Shown: piece by piece, positions 42,201-50,149 of the stretch
Numbering within the stretch: position 1 is the stretch's first letter
Layout: every line of letters starts with the position of its first letter
From: Pedobacter psychroterrae
GTDB lineage: Bacteria > Bacteroidota > Bacteroidia > Sphingobacteriales > Sphingobacteriaceae
NCBI RefSeq assembly: GCF_004331695.1
Contig: NZ_SJSL01000001.1
Coordinates: forward strand, 558,001-622,000
Direction: 5' to 3'
Length of the DNA stretch: 64,000 nucleotides
Made by a program: the position numbers and the translations under genes
Notes under the pieces: generated by a model
Database searches by the model: none
What the model saw: the letters and a program-made list of their open reading frames with translations, nothing else
What the model was told of the DNA's origin: nothing

Positions 42201-42277
42201 ATTGTGGTTTGCTGGGCCATAACCTGGGAGGTTAAGAAAAAAAGGCCCATAAAAAGCAACGATAGTTTTCTTTTCAT
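39209..42277 (-). CDS. SusC/RagA-family TonB-dependent receptor
   Basis: Outer-membrane transporter, 1022 aa, complete. Signal peptide about 1-21 (ends VMAQ), carboxypeptidase-regulatory-like domain (about 25-100), a DLNEVVVTAFN segment, plug with RGGTSLDGDNQPLFVVDGV and GPAAAALYGLKAGNGAIIITTKKG, then the barrel ending in GLKVGF. No STN domain, so unlike the receptor at the left edge it is not signalling to an anti-sigma factor, and no regulator gene is adjacent. Substrate unknown. Confidence 0.96.
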   Translation of the reverse strand: MKRKLSLLFMGLFFLTSQVMAQQTTITGKVTSSDDGGGIPGVSVKIKGTNTATQTSSTGTYSIQASPADILVFSYIGFSVQEKPVGTAKLIDVVLSSDTKDLNEVVVTAFNIAQDRKSINYAVQTVGAKDIAESRQQNIVNALQGKIAGAVITSSGGGPGEGASIILRGGTSLDGDNQPLFVVDGVALDNSSFVESLAPGAGSGFNGILGRSLGTPNRASDINPDDIETVTVLKGPAAAALYGLKAGNGAIIITTKKGKTGSTSIVYNNLFSWDNVMRLPETQSVYKQGTGGIFAATSRDSYGSEFLPGEQIYDNLGTFFRTGTSQTHNLSVSGGSEKYTFRFSASHSEQNGVVPKTEYGKTSVRLSGSAIASEKFSVTGSANYMRSTGRRPLQGPGLFGGSGGFLVSIFNWPKNDDMKDYLSPDGTRRRLIALTTADIDNPYFTIDRNPQTDVNDRFLGTAGLEYKPFDWLKVNYTLGTDFYTERTQSVRAVGTSLPNNQNGGIGHTVNSFQSLTSNLILTAEKTFGDFSTSLIVGNAVDQTRFNTVDYLGLIFQNPDFISINNTVNRSLIQRNSIRRIIGAFASLNADWKKTVFLNITGRNDWSSTLPVKNRSFFYPSVSLGYEFTKSLALDDDSWLSYGKIRLSYADVGKDTAPYRLRSPLASNTFIGGGFRSGFFGNNPELKPETRRSYEVGLDMQFLKNRLRLDATLYRDRTVEQIIAPRVSQATGYILQYINGGVVENKGIELMLSGTPIQGRDFNWDISFNFARNFNEVLSLPFPLTILRNSDASIINVAEGASYPGKSVTSISATDYIRDPQGRIIIDANGYPTFNTLFSYGGDRAPKFTLGLNNTFRYKNAEMSFLVDIRKGGDVINGNEWELVRSGLSMQTAERGKLAVFEGVVKNADGSFSENTKQVELTQGYFENNLAGVGTAFIEDGSWIRLRTVTVNYTLDNKYTPRVFSNLNIFLTGRNLLLFTNYSGIDPEVGVSGAGVRGGGSAGLDYGGVPSRRGFDLGLKVGF

Positions 42278-42410
42278 AGAAATAGGGATTGAATAAAACT
42301 TAGGTTAGTTTATAATCGAGCTTGCTGATGCACGCAGTTACCCATGCAAAAACAGGCTCATTAGTAAATATCCTAAAAAATTTTCAATTAGCCTAGTTAT
42401 AACTTGCTCA

Positions 42411-43610
42411 TTAGTAAGGCAGACAAATCTTCCCCATACATACCGAAGGCACACCCGGCCTGCCGCCAAAATCAATTGGCTCGCCAACTAAAGTCTCATT
42501 GGCTAGCACCGCAAATAGTACCGCTTCCTTAGCATCTGGATTAATGTCCAGCTCGGCTGTTGTTGAAAACCTTGCATTCGCAAGTCCAGCTTTAATTTTT
42601 TTCAGGAGTAAAGGATTGTGCATTCCGCCCCCGCTCATGTAAATAACAGGGTCCGCCTCTCTTCCAAAACATTTCTCTACTGCATTTACAATCACTCTTG
42701 CAGAAAAGCTACAGAGTGTAGCCATGACATCCTCTTTTTTTATCAGCAGCGTACCTGAAGCCATTTGTGCATTCTCAAGATATTGCAGATTAAACAATTC
42801 AGGACCCGTGGTTTTAGGAAAATCCATTTTTAAAAAAGGAGTTTGCATTAAAGCATTGAGCAATTGGGCATTGACCACTCCAAGACTTGCTATAGCAGCA
42901 TCTTTATCACAATATAAGCCTGGATAATGCTTTTGTACATATTGGTCCATCATTGTATTACCCGGACCAACATCAGTAGAAAACACTTTGGCCGCATCAT
43001 TGTCCCCCGGCAGGTAGGTGAAATTTGCAATCCCGCCGATATTGAGCATTACACGGTTCTGGCCTTTCTTAGAGAAGATGAGATAATCACCATATACTGC
43101 CAGGGGCGCACCCTCTCCACCCGCAGCAACATGCTTCTGTCTAAAATCAGAGATGGTAATGATACCTGTGGTTACGGCAATATGATCGCCATCGCCAATC
43201 TGCAGTGTGGCATTAGGATAACCAGGCATGCGATGCAAAGATGCCGGAGCATGAAAGATAGTTTGTCCGTGGCTTGCGATGGCGGCTATATCAGATGCGG
43301 TCTTTCCCCATTCCTCAATAGCTTCTAAGATCATATTTGCATGGACCAGTGCGATCCGTTCGTTCATTATGCACACCAATTGAAGATCAGCATCCCGGCG
43401 GGAGAAAACTGCTTTAATATCGGCCTTAAACTCATTAGAATAGGAAATAGTCTTAAACGCTAAAACGCTAACTTTTGTGTCCGCACCACTTCCACTGATT
43501 TTGCACAGTGCTATGTCCAGGCCATCTAATGAGGTTCCGGACATCAGGCCGATGATCAGCCTTTCAGGTTGGTTAACTATGTCAAAAATCTTCTTTATAT
43601 TTGAGTTCAT
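42411..43610 (-). CDS. anmK: Anhydro-N-acetylmuramic acid kinase
   Basis: Cytoplasmic kinase that opens and phosphorylates 1,6-anhydro-MurNAc from recycled peptidoglycan to MurNAc-6-phosphate. ASKHA-fold signatures: GLMSGTSLDGLDIALC, ASHGQTIFH, NIGGIANFTYLPG, FSTDVGPGNTMMDQY and MSGGGMHNPLL. 399 aa, normal for Bacteroidota members. Divergent from the NagB-PIG-L gene, which deaminates glucosamine-6-phosphate in the same broad pathway. Confidence 0.95.
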   Translation of the reverse strand: MNSNIKKIFDIVNQPERLIIGLMSGTSLDGLDIALCKISGSGADTKVSVLAFKTISYSNEFKADIKAVFSRRDADLQLVCIMNERIALVHANMILEAIEEWGKTASDIAAIASHGQTIFHAPASLHRMPGYPNATLQIGDGDHIAVTTGIITISDFRQKHVAAGGEGAPLAVYGDYLIFSKKGQNRVMLNIGGIANFTYLPGDNDAAKVFSTDVGPGNTMMDQYVQKHYPGLYCDKDAAIASLGVVNAQLLNALMQTPFLKMDFPKTTGPELFNLQYLENAQMASGTLLIKKEDVMATLCSFSARVIVNAVEKCFGREADPVIYMSGGGMHNPLLLKKIKAGLANARFSTTAELDINPDAKEAVLFAVLANETLVGEPIDFGGRPGVPSVCMGKICLPY

Positions 43611-43720
43611 ACCATCGCAAATATAGTAATACTGTTTCGAACATGTACGAACCTGTAATAGGCAGCAAACTTATTGGGTTGTATAATCGTTCTCAATGAG
43701 TCCTTAATAACTAAATTATA

Positions 43721-43797
43721 AGTCCGGTGTGAGTCCGGTTTTTTGTGTAAAAAACCGGACTCACACCGGACTCACTCGGCACTCAAACCGGATTCAC
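43721..43797. repeat. Perfect 24-bp inverted repeat built from 11-bp ACCGGACTCAC units
   Basis: Arms 43721-43744 and 43749-43772 are exact reverse complements around a 4-nt loop GTGT. From 43754 the right side continues as four 11-bp units: ACCGGACTCAC (43754-43764), ACCGGACTCAC (43765-43775), TCGGCACTCAA (43776-43786, degenerate) and ACCGGATTCAC (43787-43797). It is upstream of both flanking genes, so it terminates neither. It looks like a dispersed palindromic repeat element of the genome. Confidence 0.85.
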
Positions 43798-44051
43798 CTA
43801 CAACAGTGCGAAAGCACCTATACAACCGTTATAATTTATAAACATATCCGTGTGTTTCTGGCGTTTAAATTCCTTTTCGTAGTTCCTGAACTAACCCCAA
43901 ATCAAGAATTATATAGAAAATTTGCCGAGGAGTTGACTATTCTTCCTGATCAAATATCATACCACGCAAACGATTGAACATGGCCATAAAAAAGCTTTTT
44001 TATTAGTGGATTACGCTGAGTAATTAAAAAGAAATAAAAACTTTTTAAAAA

Positions 44052-44083
44052 TTTGATTAAGTCAATACTGACAGGTATATTTA
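44052..44083 (+). promoter_or_regulatory. Candidate Bacteroidota sigma promoter for the NagB fusion
   Basis: TTTG at 44052-44055, 20-nt spacer, then TATATTTA at 44076-44083, one mismatch from the -7 consensus TAnnTTTG. Predicted start of transcription lies about 25 nt before the ATG at 44114. Confidence 0.45.
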
Positions 44084-44113
44084 CTGCTCCGTACAACCTC
44101 TAATAACAAATAA

Positions 44114-46033
44114 ATGGCAAGATTAAATCTTCTGGAAGAAACGCGTTTTGAAAAATTACCGGTTTCTGTCTTTGAAAATCCTAAGCAGGCATCACTAAGT
44201 GTAGCAAAAAGAATAGGAGACCTTATCAGGGAAAAACAAAAAAACAACACCCAGACAGTGCTGGGATTAGCAACCGGGGCTACGCCAATAGCAGTTTATG
44301 CAGAACTGGTAAGGATGCATAAAGAAGAAGGGCTGAGCTTTAAAAATGTAATCACCTTTAACCTGGATGAATACTACCCAATGCATCCATCGGCGGCACA
44401 AAGCTATGTCTCGTTCATGAATGAAAATCTATTTGACCACATTGACATTGATAAAAGCAATGTAAACATTCCTGATGGGACACTGAGCCTGGAAGAGATC
44501 CCCGCATTTTGCCTTGAGTACGAGAAAAAGATAGGCGACCTGGGAGGATTGGACATTCAGATTTTAGGTATCGGACGTACCGGCCACATTGGCTTTAATG
44601 AGCCGGGTTCGGCACCAAACTCAGGTACACGACTGGTAACACTGGACGACCTGACCAGACGTGATGCGGCCCGCGATTTTGGCGGCAAGTCATTCGTGCC
44701 CACCAAAGCCATCACCATGGGTATCGGTACGATTTTCAAAGCAAGGGAGATCATCCTGATGGCCTGGAACAGGAAAAAGGGGTCAATCATTAAAAAAGCA
44801 GTAGAAGGAGAAATTTCCAGTGAAGTTCCTGCTACTTACTTACAGCTTTCAGACAATGTAGAGTTTATTTTAGACCAGGATGCTGCCTCACTACTTACCC
44901 GTTTTGATACACCGTGGTTGGTTAAGGATTGCGTTTGGGATGAAAAACTGACCAGAAAAGCAGTGATCTGGCTGGCCAACTACCTAAAAAAACCTGTCTT
45001 AAAACTTACTGAAGACGATTATAACAACAATGGAATGGCCCAGCTTGCAGTAGACAGGGGTCCGGTTTATAACATCAACATAAATATTTTTAATAAACTA
45101 CAACACACCATTACAGGTTGGCCGGGCGGTAAACCCAATGCAGACGACTCACAAAGACCTGAGCGGGCTGAACCTGCGAAGAAACGGGCGGTGATCTTTT
45201 CTCCTCATCCAGATGATGATGTGATCTCAATGGGAGGAACTTTTATCCGCCTGGTAGATCAGCAGCATGATGTACATGTGGCCTATCAGACATCAGGCAA
45301 TACTGCGGTATGGGATGATGACGTACTTCGCTTTGTTGAGTTTAACATAGACTTTTCAGAAAAAATTGGCGCCGACAAACAGCAACTGAAAGACATGTAT
45401 CAGAACATGCGCTCTTTCATGGAAAGTAAGCAACCTAACCAGGTTGATACCCCTGAGATACAAACGGTAAAAGGGCTGATCAGAAAGGGTGAGGCTATAG
45501 CTGGCGCAAGGTATTGCGGCCTGGATGATGACCATATCCATTTTATGGCCCTGCCATTTTATGAAAGTGGTAAAAACACTAAAAACCCGATTACTGACGA
45601 AGATGTGGTACTAACCATGGAACTGCTTCAGAAAATAAAACCTCATCAGATCTTTGCCGCAGGTGATTTTGAAGATCCTCACGGCACACACATTGTATGC
45701 TTCAACATCATTCTAAATGCGTTGAAAAGACTGGAAAAAACAGAAAGCTGGGTGCAGGATTGCTGGCTATGGATGTACCGTGGAGCTTGGCAGGAATTTG
45801 AGACACATGAAATTGAAATGGCTGTGCCGCTCAGTCCGCAGGAAGTAGAACGAAAAAAATTCGCTATCTTCAAACATCAGTCGCAAAAAGACAGGGCTGT
45901 ATTTCCAGGAGATGATGCAAGGGAATTCTGGAAAAGGGCAGAAGACAGAAACCGGGAAACCGCACAGGCCTATGATGATCTTGGGCTGGCAGAATACGAG
46001 GCGATGGAAGCATTTGTACGCTATAAATTTTAA
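44114..46033 (+). CDS. nagB: Glucosamine-6-phosphate deaminase fused to a PIG-L/LmbE-like domain
   Basis: Amino-sugar catabolism enzyme converting glucosamine-6-phosphate to fructose-6-phosphate and ammonia. N-terminal NagB domain (about 1-300) with VLGLATGATPIAVYAELVR, FNLDEYYP and GIGRTGHIGFNEPGS; C-terminal PIG-L/LmbE deacetylase-like domain (about 355-600) starting FSPHPDDDVISMGG with the HPDDD zinc motif. 639 aa, the two-domain form common in Bacteroidota. The second domain suggests deacetylation and deamination in one protein (inference). The NagX-like gene follows 11 bp later. Confidence 0.93.
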   Translation: MARLNLLEETRFEKLPVSVFENPKQASLSVAKRIGDLIREKQKNNTQTVLGLATGATPIAVYAELVRMHKEEGLSFKNVITFNLDEYYPMHPSAAQSYVSFMNENLFDHIDIDKSNVNIPDGTLSLEEIPAFCLEYEKKIGDLGGLDIQILGIGRTGHIGFNEPGSAPNSGTRLVTLDDLTRRDAARDFGGKSFVPTKAITMGIGTIFKAREIILMAWNRKKGSIIKKAVEGEISSEVPATYLQLSDNVEFILDQDAASLLTRFDTPWLVKDCVWDEKLTRKAVIWLANYLKKPVLKLTEDDYNNNGMAQLAVDRGPVYNININIFNKLQHTITGWPGGKPNADDSQRPERAEPAKKRAVIFSPHPDDDVISMGGTFIRLVDQQHDVHVAYQTSGNTAVWDDDVLRFVEFNIDFSEKIGADKQQLKDMYQNMRSFMESKQPNQVDTPEIQTVKGLIRKGEAIAGARYCGLDDDHIHFMALPFYESGKNTKNPITDEDVVLTMELLQKIKPHQIFAAGDFEDPHGTHIVCFNIILNALKRLEKTESWVQDCWLWMYRGAWQEFETHEIEMAVPLSPQEVERKKFAIFKHQSQKDRAVFPGDDAREFWKRAEDRNRETAQAYDDLGLAEYEAMEAFVRYKF

Positions 46034-46044
46034 ATACTCATGAT

Positions 46045-47199
46045 ATGAAACAATCCCAAACCGCCGGGATGGCCCCGATAAGGCTGCTTTCTCTGGATTT
46101 CTTCAGAGGGGCTACCGTAGCAGCCATGATATTGGTAAACAATCCCGGCGATTGGGGTCATATTTATGCGCCACTGGAGCATTCCGAATGGCATGGTTGC
46201 ACACCAACAGACCTGGTATTCCCATTTTTCCTTTTCATTGTCGGTGTTTCTATCGCTTTTGCGATGGGTAGCAAGAAAGAAAATCCGGCCACACATGGTA
46301 AAACCATTTTCAAAGCTTTAAAAAGGGCATTGATATTATTTGGACTTGGCTTATTCCTGACCTTATTTCCTGAGGTCTTTACCAAACCGGTTGAATCTCT
46401 GCAAGGAATGCGGATACCCGGTGTATTGCAGAGAATAGCCCTGGTATTTTTCATTTCTGCGGTCCTTTTTTTAAAGGTCTCCCTAAAGAACCTGAGGATG
46501 CTTTTTGTCCTTTTACTAGCTGTCTATTGGGCATTAATGACGTTTGTACCCGTACCTGGTACAGGCCCCGCAAATCTTGGAAAGGAAACCAATCTTGGCG
46601 CATGGTTGGATCGCAGCATATTTACAGAAGCACACTTATGGAGCTCATCAAAGACATGGGACCCTGAAGGCTTACTTGGTACAATTCCTGCTATTGCCAC
46701 CGGTCTGTTTGGCATATTGGTTGGCGCATATTTAAAAAGAAAGGATGTGCCGGATGCTGTTAAAGTATCCTGGTTATTCTCGACGGGATGTGCCGCCGTT
46801 GTACTGGGCTTGTTATGGGATTTGCAATTCCCTATTAATAAAGCACTATGGACCAGCTCATTTGTATTATATACAGGTGGTTTGGCTACCATGGTACTGG
46901 CTATGAGTTACTGGATAATCGATGTAAATAAATACAACAGATTTACGAAACCCTTCGTGGTTTATGGAGTAAATGCCATCACTGTTTACTTTCTGTCCGG
47001 AATCTTACCCCAGATACTGAGTATCATCCGGATAAACACAGTGAATGGAGAAACAAATGTATATTCGTTGCTGTACAGTGGTTATGCCAGTAATTTCTCT
47101 CCTGTAAATGCTTCTTTGTTGTGGGCTGTCTCTACAGTATTGTTCTGGTTAGTAATTCTTTGGTTCATGTATAATAAAAAAATCATTATAAAAGTTTAA
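46045..47199 (+). CDS. NagX-like membrane acyltransferase (heparan-alpha-glucosaminide N-acetyltransferase family)
   Basis: Polytopic inner-membrane protein, 384 aa, with about ten hydrophobic helices. Family motifs: RLLSLDFFRGATVAAMILVNNPG near the N-terminus and the periplasmic EHSEWHGCTPTDLVFPFFLFIVG, whose His is the acetyl-carrying type residue in HGSNAT homologues. Related proteins (DUF5009/DUF1624) acetylate or take up amino sugars. Directly downstream of the NagB fusion, supporting an amino-sugar role. Confidence 0.9.
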   Translation: MKQSQTAGMAPIRLLSLDFFRGATVAAMILVNNPGDWGHIYAPLEHSEWHGCTPTDLVFPFFLFIVGVSIAFAMGSKKENPATHGKTIFKALKRALILFGLGLFLTLFPEVFTKPVESLQGMRIPGVLQRIALVFFISAVLFLKVSLKNLRMLFVLLLAVYWALMTFVPVPGTGPANLGKETNLGAWLDRSIFTEAHLWSSSKTWDPEGLLGTIPAIATGLFGILVGAYLKRKDVPDAVKVSWLFSTGCAAVVLGLLWDLQFPINKALWTSSFVLYTGGLATMVLAMSYWIIDVNKYNRFTKPFVVYGVNAITVYFLSGILPQILSIIRINTVNGETNVYSLLYSGYASNFSPVNASLLWAVSTVLFWLVILWFMYNKKIIIKV

Positions 47200-47225
47200 T
47201 TTAGCGAACCTAACTTTTATAATTC

Positions 47226-50093
47226 ATGAACAAAAAAATTAATATCCTGGGATTCGGATTGGTCGCCGTTATGGCTTTAAACGCCCCCGCTTATGCCCAA
47301 AAGAAAACTATCGTTGCTAAGAAACCAACAGCAACAGTAGTTAAAAAGATGGAAGGTACCATTATTCCCAATGATCCTGATGTTAAGATCGGCAAATTGT
47401 CAAATGGCCTGACGTATTACATCCGGAAAAATGCTGAGCCTAAAAACAGGGCTGAGCTATACCTCGCTACAAGTATTGGCTCGTTAATGGAAGATGATGA
47501 CCAACAGGGTCTTGCCCATTTTACTGAGCATATGGCATTTAACGGCACTAAAGATTTTCCGAAAAATGAAATGATTAATTATCTGCAAAAGGCAGGTGTA
47601 CGCTTTGGAGCTGATTTAAATGCCTATACAGGTTTTAACCAGACTGTTTACCAGCTGCCCATTCCCACAGATAGTGTACTTGTATTTAAAAACGGATTTA
47701 AGATCCTCGCTAACTGGGCAGGAAAAGTGATCATGGAAGGCGAAGAGATTGATAAAGAGCGTGGTGTGATTATTGAAGAAGACCGTCAGCGAGGCAAGAA
47801 CCTGCAGGAGCGGACGAGCAAGCAGTTGTTGCCTTTATTACTGAATGGCTCACGTTACGAAAACCGTATTCCGATAGGAAAAATTGATATTTTACAATCT
47901 TTTACCCACGACAAGATCAGAAATTTCTACAAAGACTGGTACCGGCCAAATCTGCAGGCGGTGATAGCAGTAGGCGATTTTGATGTAAACGAAGTGGAAC
48001 AGCTGATAAAAGCCAGTTTTTCTGAACTGACCAATCCTGCAAATCCAAGACCTCGTCTAAAATACGATCTTCCTGACAATAAAGAACCACTGGTGAAGAT
48101 CATTACCGACCCGGAGCAAACACACAATGTGGCGATGATCATGTATAAACAGCGTGGCGTTACCACTAAAACAACTGCTGATTACAAAAGATCGCTGATG
48201 TATTCGATGATCAACAGTATGCTGGGCGCCAGGTTGCAGGAAATGCTGCAAAAAGGAGATGCTCCCTTTATCTTTGCCCAAAGTAATTACGGTCCTTACC
48301 AGGGAGGCCTGGTAACTGGCATCAATGCATTTCAAACTGTAGTTGCCTCAACATCAGGCGCTACACTTCAAAAAGCTTTTGAAGCCGGGCTGGCAGAAAA
48401 TGAGCGCATAAGTAAATTCGGATTCGTCGCTGCTGAACTTGAAGTGGCTAAAAAGAACATCCTGGCAGGCAATGAAAAGCAGTTTAAAGAAAAAGACAAG
48501 ACACCATCTTCTAATTTTGTACAACAATATCTCAATAATTTCCTGAACGGAACAATCATTCCCTCTATAGATTTCAGGTATGAGGAGACGCAAAAAGCCA
48601 TTGCAGCGATAAGCCTTGCTGAAGTAAATGCGCTTGCAAAAACACTAACAACGAAAGAGAACCAGATCCTGATCATACAGGCTCCGGAAAAAGATAAAGC
48701 CGGACTCCCTACAGAAGCACAACTGGTCGCTTCACTTAAAAGTGCAGGTTCAGCTGTTACCGCATATGTTGACAATTCCTTGAACAAGCCATTGCTTGAC
48801 AAAAAACCTACAGCAGGCAAGATTCTAAGCGAAACAAAAATCGCGGACATAGATGCTACTCAACTAACGCTGAGCAATGGAATTAAAGTGCTGCTGAAAA
48901 AAACTGACTTTAAAAATGATCAGATCATCTTTAGCTCTTTTTCAAAGGGCGGGACGTCCTTGGCAAATGATTCAGAATTTAAATCGGCCCAGATGGTTGG
49001 CCTGATTGCACAAAATGGTGTTGGTGAATTCAACCCAACCCAGTTAAATAAGCTTTTGGCAGGTAATACAGGTCGCGGAGGTACTTATATTGGCGACCTT
49101 TATCAGGGCTTTAGCGGGAGTGCTTCTCCAAAAGACCTGGAAACATCCTTCCAAATGTTATACGTGTATGCTACAAATCCGCGCAGTGATGCAGAGATCT
49201 TCAACAAGAAAATAAGTGACATTAAGGTAGGCATGGCCAATAAGAATGCAGATCCGGAAAGTGTTTTTTCTGACACTACCCAAGCAGTGCTGTCTTCGTA
49301 CCATAAGCGTGCTATGCCGTTTAACCTGGAAGATCTGGATGAGGTTTCTTTAGATAAAGCTTTTGCTTTTTATAAAGACCGTTTTGCAGATGCAAGTGAA
49401 CAGACATTCGTAATTGTAGGTGCATTTGACATGGCGACCATCAAACCGCTTATTGAAACTTATATAGCCAGTCTGCCATCGTTAAATAAAAAGCAGGATT
49501 ATATAGATGCGGGGATCAGGGCACCAAAAGGGAAGGTCAGCAAAACTGTGTATAAAGGCCTGGAAGATAAGGCTTCAGTAGAACTGTTTATTCATGGTGA
49601 TTATGAGTTTAATGCGGAAAACAATGTACATCTGGACGCTTTAAAGGCCGCACTGGAAATAAAATTGCTGGAGCGTTTGCGTGAAAAGGAAAGTGGCGTG
49701 TATAGTCCTTCTATTAGCCTTAGTGTAGAAAAATACCCCTCAGCACATTATTATTTCAATATTTCATTTAGCTGTTCTCCGGCAAATGTTGAGAAATTGA
49801 TTGCTGCGTCTCTGGACGAGGTAAATAAGATTAAAGTCAGCGGTGTGTCAGCCGACGATATCAGTAAATTTAAGTCTGAAGAGCAAAGACAAATAGAGCT
49901 CAACTTACGCAATAACAATTACTGGCTGAACTACATCACCAATCGCCTGAAAAATGGGGAAGATCTTGGTCAGCTATTGAAAGACCAGCAAAGACTGGAT
50001 GGTATTTCTGCGGAATCGACAAAGGCCGCGGCTCAGAAATACCTTGGCGAGGATAACTACATTCGTCTGGTTTTATTACCTGAGAAAAAATAA
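47226..50093 (+). CDS. M16-family zinc metalloprotease (PqqL-like), two-domain
   Basis: Periplasmic or outer-membrane-associated peptidase of 955 aa. Signal peptide about 1-24 (ends AYAQ). Inverted zinc motif HxxEH at residues 98-102 (HFTEH) with the third ligand Glu in the following EEIDKERGVIIEE helix; the second M16 half (about 530-955) lacks HxxEH, as usual for the inactive partner domain. Follows the NagX-like gene by 26 bp; functional link unclear. Confidence 0.94.
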   Translation: MNKKINILGFGLVAVMALNAPAYAQKKTIVAKKPTATVVKKMEGTIIPNDPDVKIGKLSNGLTYYIRKNAEPKNRAELYLATSIGSLMEDDDQQGLAHFTEHMAFNGTKDFPKNEMINYLQKAGVRFGADLNAYTGFNQTVYQLPIPTDSVLVFKNGFKILANWAGKVIMEGEEIDKERGVIIEEDRQRGKNLQERTSKQLLPLLLNGSRYENRIPIGKIDILQSFTHDKIRNFYKDWYRPNLQAVIAVGDFDVNEVEQLIKASFSELTNPANPRPRLKYDLPDNKEPLVKIITDPEQTHNVAMIMYKQRGVTTKTTADYKRSLMYSMINSMLGARLQEMLQKGDAPFIFAQSNYGPYQGGLVTGINAFQTVVASTSGATLQKAFEAGLAENERISKFGFVAAELEVAKKNILAGNEKQFKEKDKTPSSNFVQQYLNNFLNGTIIPSIDFRYEETQKAIAAISLAEVNALAKTLTTKENQILIIQAPEKDKAGLPTEAQLVASLKSAGSAVTAYVDNSLNKPLLDKKPTAGKILSETKIADIDATQLTLSNGIKVLLKKTDFKNDQIIFSSFSKGGTSLANDSEFKSAQMVGLIAQNGVGEFNPTQLNKLLAGNTGRGGTYIGDLYQGFSGSASPKDLETSFQMLYVYATNPRSDAEIFNKKISDIKVGMANKNADPESVFSDTTQAVLSSYHKRAMPFNLEDLDEVSLDKAFAFYKDRFADASEQTFVIVGAFDMATIKPLIETYIASLPSLNKKQDYIDAGIRAPKGKVSKTVYKGLEDKASVELFIHGDYEFNAENNVHLDALKAALEIKLLERLREKESGVYSPSISLSVEKYPSAHYYFNISFSCSPANVEKLIAASLDEVNKIKVSGVSADDISKFKSEEQRQIELNLRNNNYWLNYITNRLKNGEDLGQLLKDQQRLDGISAESTKAAAQKYLGEDNYIRLVLLPEKK

Positions 50094-50102
50094 AGCTTAA
50101 AA

Positions 50103-50145
50103 AAGGCTGTAGCAAAGCGTGATTATTTAGCTTTGCTGCAGCCTT
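50103..50145. terminator. Bidirectional intrinsic terminator between convergent genes
   Basis: AAGGCTGTAGCAAAGC (50103-50118) pairs with GCTTTGCTGCAGCCTT (50130-50145): 16 bp with one G-T wobble and an 11-nt loop. A-run upstream and T-rich flank downstream suit both the M16 gene (plus) and the GHL10 gene (minus). Confidence 0.8.
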
Positions 50146-50149
50146 TCAT

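Larger units (their letters stand above)
43611..44113. other. Intergenic region between anmK and the NagB fusion
   Basis: About 500 bp without a convincing gene. It holds the repeat hairpin at 43721-43797, an 18-bp A/T palindrome at 43986-44003 and a candidate promoter at 44052-44083. A plus-strand open frame at 43849-43977 has a protein-like stretch (PELTPNQELYRKFAEEL) that could be a fragment, but I do not recognise a family. Confidence 0.55.

Noticed and set aside
42356..42417. 12-bp direct repeat GCTCATTAGTAA, copies 50 bp apart, upstream of the second susC
   Set aside because: One copy overlaps the anmK stop codon; spacing and composition do not fit a known regulator, so not annotated as an operator.
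43729..43977. 82-codon plus-strand frame beginning inside the repeat hairpin
   Set aside because: Start lies in the palindrome; only the last third looks protein-like (PELTPNQELYRKFAEEL) and I cannot name a family. At most a fragment.
43986..44003. 18-bp perfect palindrome ATAAAAAAGCTTTTTTAT
   Set aside because: Almost pure A/T with a HindIII-like core; easily arises by chance in an A/T-rich gap and lacks a loop for a terminator.
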